From the NCBI GenBank assembly GCA_945907335.1, contig CAMDSU010000049.1, positions 1-10,619 of the forward strand: 10,619 nt of DNA, read 5' to 3'. The DNA comes from Bordetella parapertussis. Its GTDB lineage: Bacteria; Pseudomonadota; Gammaproteobacteria; Burkholderiales; Burkholderiaceae_C. Made by a program: the position numbers and the translations under genes. The notes below the pieces were generated by a model. The model saw only the letters and a program-made list of their open reading frames with translations. It was not told the origin of the DNA and searched no databases. Below, piece after piece: positions 8,963-10,619 of this stretch. Numbering within the stretch: the stretch's first letter is position 1; every line of letters starts with the position of its first letter.

Positions 8963-9892
8963 TTAGCCGACATATTTAATGGAATAAGGATTTTTCATTT
9001 TTGACAAGGCCAAGTCTGCTTTTTTGTTTTGGTCACGTGTAATTTCCAATGGTCTGATGTTGCCGATTTGGGTGATGCCAGCGAGTTTTTTGTTACTGCT
9101 GGCAATGAAATCAATATTTTTGGAAATATTGGTAGTGGTGTCTCTGATATTCAAATAGAACTCGGTGGAGTATTTGTTAAAGAGTGCTGACAGGGCTTTT
9201 CCTTGCGCAATGGTCGTGGTGATAGAAGAACCTTTGAACGCCTCAATACCCGTCAACATGCCCATGTCATCTAATGCTTTCAAGCCCATGTAGTTGGCTG
9301 CCAATGCCTGCGTATCTTCAAACGTACTGAATTTTGCAGCGCTATCAGTAGGTTTAACCGTCACATTTTGATTGTTGGTGGTTGAGGTACTGGGGGTGGT
9401 CGCTGTACCGGCGACAGTGGTCGTGACTTGGGTTTGAATCTCAAACTTGCCATTGACCGATTTGCTCCATAACTGAGAGTCCCAGGGCGAGATGGTTTGT
9501 TTGGCTGTGGGGTCAGTCGACGGCGTCAAAACAATCTTATTTATTTTGGCGTTGTTCTCACGCATGATAGAAATATTGGCGTTGAGTGCACTGAACTTGT
9601 CGGTCAGCACCAATGTGTTGTCAGGCACCTTGTTCAGAAGTTTTTCAAAGTCTTTGAGTTGCGCGCCGTTCAAATTCAATCTGTCATTTGCATTTGGCAG
9701 GGTAATCTGGGTGATTTGTGCTTGTATGTTCTTGAGCGCATTCAAATTGTTGGTGATATTGGCAGGCGTATCGCGAAGTGTGACCTTGAGCTTACTGTTT
9801 AATTTCAACGCAGCCATGGCTTCGGCGACGCTGTATATTTTTGTCGCAACCTTGTAGACGTTATTTGCCGCACTGATCGATCTGACCTGCAT
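8963..9892 (-). CDS. Repeat protein with about four degenerate D-T-x-x-N-I units, unknown function
   Basis: A 309-residue protein with no signal peptide or membrane span. Four related units can be seen: about 36-94 (VTLRDTPANITNNLNALKN), 95-127 (LTDKFSALNANISIMREN), 189-245 (FEDTQALAANYMGLKAL) and 246-309 (NIRDTTTNISKNIDFIASS). Each has a short strand, D-T-x-x-N-I/L-x-x-N, a helix, and then an I-T-x-I strand. Units like these occur in long tandem arrays in large extracellular or adhesin-like proteins of proteobacteria. A Thr/Ser-rich linker (157-173) splits the protein in two. The frame is open 90 codons further upstream, but AAGAGGA sits 6 nt before the ATG at 9892, and the extension overlaps the divergent gene, so the shorter form is chosen. 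Function is unknown, and secretion would need a non-Sec route. Confidence 0.75.
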   Translation of the reverse strand: MQVRSISAANNVYKVATKIYSVAEAMAALKLNSKLKVTLRDTPANITNNLNALKNIQAQITQITLPNANDRLNLNGAQLKDFEKLLNKVPDNTLVLTDKFSALNANISIMRENNAKINKIVLTPSTDPTAKQTISPWDSQLWSKSVNGKFEIQTQVTTTVAGTATTPSTSTTNNQNVTVKPTDSAAKFSTFEDTQALAANYMGLKALDDMGMLTGIEAFKGSSITTTIAQGKALSALFNKYSTEFYLNIRDTTTNISKNIDFIASSNKKLAGITQIGNIRPLEITRDQNKKADLALSKMKNPYSIKYVG

Positions 9893-9898
9893 AATTTT

Positions 9899-9905
9899 TC
9901 CTCTT
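9899..9905 (-). promoter_or_regulatory. Strong ribosome binding site that fixes the repeat-protein start
   Basis: AAGAGGA on the minus strand lies 6 nt before the ATG at 9892. It is the best Shine-Dalgarno match on this strand right of the tRNAs and argues against the upstream in-frame ATG at 10162. Confidence 0.75.
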
Positions 9906-9973
9906 GTGTAGCCAAAGCGGCAATACATGGCCGCCCACCTTCCTTTTGACAGGCTATAGGGCGAGATATGGCT

Positions 9974-9985
9974 ACCGTTTACGGT
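9974..9985. repeat. Short perfect inverted repeat, possible operator
   Basis: ACCGT-TT-ACGGT, 5-bp arms with a 2-bp spacer, lies in the divergent intergenic region, 82 bp before the repeat-protein ATG. No T-tract follows, so it is not a terminator. Confidence 0.3.
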
Positions 9986-10116
9986 TAATGATGGAGATGC
10001 AAGTTGTGCGCCACTCGATTTGACGAGCAACCCAACTTCAGAAGTCGGTCTATTTGTCGAACTCTTTAATAAGGGTATGTGTTGGGTAGGCTTGAGTTTT
10101 TGAATGGGAACCAGTT

Positions 10117-10619
10117 GTGAAATTGATATGGATGTGCGCAGGCGTTTGGTGTGGAATGGCAACGCCCGTCATGGCGCAAAGCAATTTGTTTTTGGGGTGG
10201 CATGTACAGGCTGGTACTGGCTATCAGACGGTCACGCCATCGCTGACGGATTACGCGACCAATGGTTCAAGTTCTGGGTATTACACGATCAGTAACAACG
10301 CCAACGGCATGCCTTTGGTGGTCAGCGGTGGATACACTTTTGCCTTGAGTGAACGCCAAGTCATGGGCGTCAGTTACGAAAGAAATTTGTTCGGCGTCAA
10401 ACCCGCTGCACAGAGCTACTATGACTCAGCCAATACACTGCAGTCGTCAACCAGCATGGGATTTAAAAACCAAGCGCAATGGTCATTGACCTTGGGACAG
10501 TTGATTCGCAACGGCTCGATGGCTTATGCCAAGCTCGGGTATGCCAGCCTGGACACCACCAATGCCGCCAAAAATTTCAGTTTAGATGGGTATGGGGTCG
10601 GGGTTGGTTTCAAAACTTT
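10117..10619 (+). CDS. Outer-membrane beta-barrel protein, N-terminal part (cut by window edge)
   Basis: An open frame from a GTG start runs to the right edge (167 codons plus two bases). The N-terminus M-K-L-I-W-M-C-A-G-V-W-C-G-M-A-T-P-V-M-A is a Sec signal peptide with cleavage after Ala20, before QSNLF. The rest alternates hydrophobic and polar residues with aromatic girdle residues, as in transmembrane beta strands: LFLGWHVQAGTGYQTV, VVSGGYTFAL, QVMGVSYERNLFGV, AQWSLTLGQLI, SMAYAKLGYASL and SLDGYGVGVGFK, with Asn/Ser/Thr-rich turns. This resembles small 8-strand opacity/OmpA-type barrels. GGGA about 8 nt upstream supports the GTG. A stop lies in frame at 10093-10095. An ATG at 10132 would give a signal without a basic residue and is less likely. 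Porin or adhesin role is unknown. Confidence 0.75.
   Translation, partial: MKLIWMCAGVWCGMATPVMAQSNLFLGWHVQAGTGYQTVTPSLTDYATNGSSSGYYTISNNANGMPLVVSGGYTFALSERQVMGVSYERNLFGVKPAAQSYYDSANTLQSSTSMGFKNQAQWSLTLGQLIRNGSMAYAKLGYASLDTTNAAKNFSLDGYGVGVGFKT

Larger units (their letters stand above)
9893..10116. promoter_or_regulatory. Divergent control region between repeat protein and outer-membrane protein
   Basis: This 224-bp gap must hold promoters for both divergent genes. A consensus TTGACA on plus (9946-9951) has only a poor -10 (TATGGC at 9967-9972, 15-bp spacing). A second weak plus-strand candidate is TTGTCG (10054-10059) with TATGTG (10076-10081). A perfect inverted repeat ACCGT-TT-ACGGT lies at 9974-9985 and could be an operator. 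None of these is decisive. Confidence 0.35.

Noticed and set aside
9893..10162. 90-codon in-frame upstream extension of the repeat-protein gene
   Set aside because: The strong AAGAGGA before the ATG at 9892, the unrelated sequence character of the extension, and its overlap with the divergent signal-peptide gene all favour the shorter form.

Overview
The window looks like chromosomal DNA of a betaproteobacterium, most likely a freshwater Burkholderiales/Comamonadaceae-type organism. This is inferred from the aromatic-acid gene content, the protein sequences and the moderate base composition. No 16S or other taxonomic marker is present, so the family-level guess is soft.

Left part (7031 down to 1, minus strand): one tightly packed operon of seven genes for uptake and first-step metabolism of aromatic acids. 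In transcription order it encodes a benzoate-CoA-ligase-family enzyme, a Tat-exported periplasmic substrate-binding protein, two LivH/LivM-type permeases, two LivG/LivF-type ATPases, and PobA (4-hydroxybenzoate 3-monooxygenase), whose C-terminus runs off the left edge. Neighbouring genes overlap by 1, 4, 8 and 4 bp from the binding protein to LivF, and PobA starts 2 bp after LivF. The set would import an aromatic acid and then either activate it with CoA or, for 4-hydroxybenzoate, hydroxylate it to protocatechuate. The ligase promoter region (7032-7135) carries a striking cluster of TGCA motifs, one pair spaced TGCA-N6-TGCA, like the operators reported for BzdR/BoxR benzoyl-CoA regulators.

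Middle (7136-7327, plus strand): tRNA-Pro(UGG) and tRNA-Arg(UCU), both with encoded CCA, separated by a strong hairpin with A- and T-tracts that can terminate transcription in both directions.

Right-middle (8823 down to 7332, minus strand): two adjacent genes for exported proteins of a family I do not recognise, one a predicted lipoprotein and one a predicted soluble periplasmic protein. They are clear paralogues: both mature domains carry six cysteines with almost identical spacing (33-29/30-6-33-13 residues). This pair is the best candidate here for something undescribed.

Right end: a minus-strand gene (9892 to 8963) for a 309-residue protein built from about four degenerate repeats of the D-T-x-x-N-I-x-x-N-L type found in large bacterial repeat proteins and adhesins. 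Divergent from it, a signal-peptide-bearing outer-membrane beta-barrel protein starts with GTG at 10117 and runs off the right edge. The 224 bp between them is their shared control region. No CRISPR array, insertion sequence, integrase or phage gene is visible.
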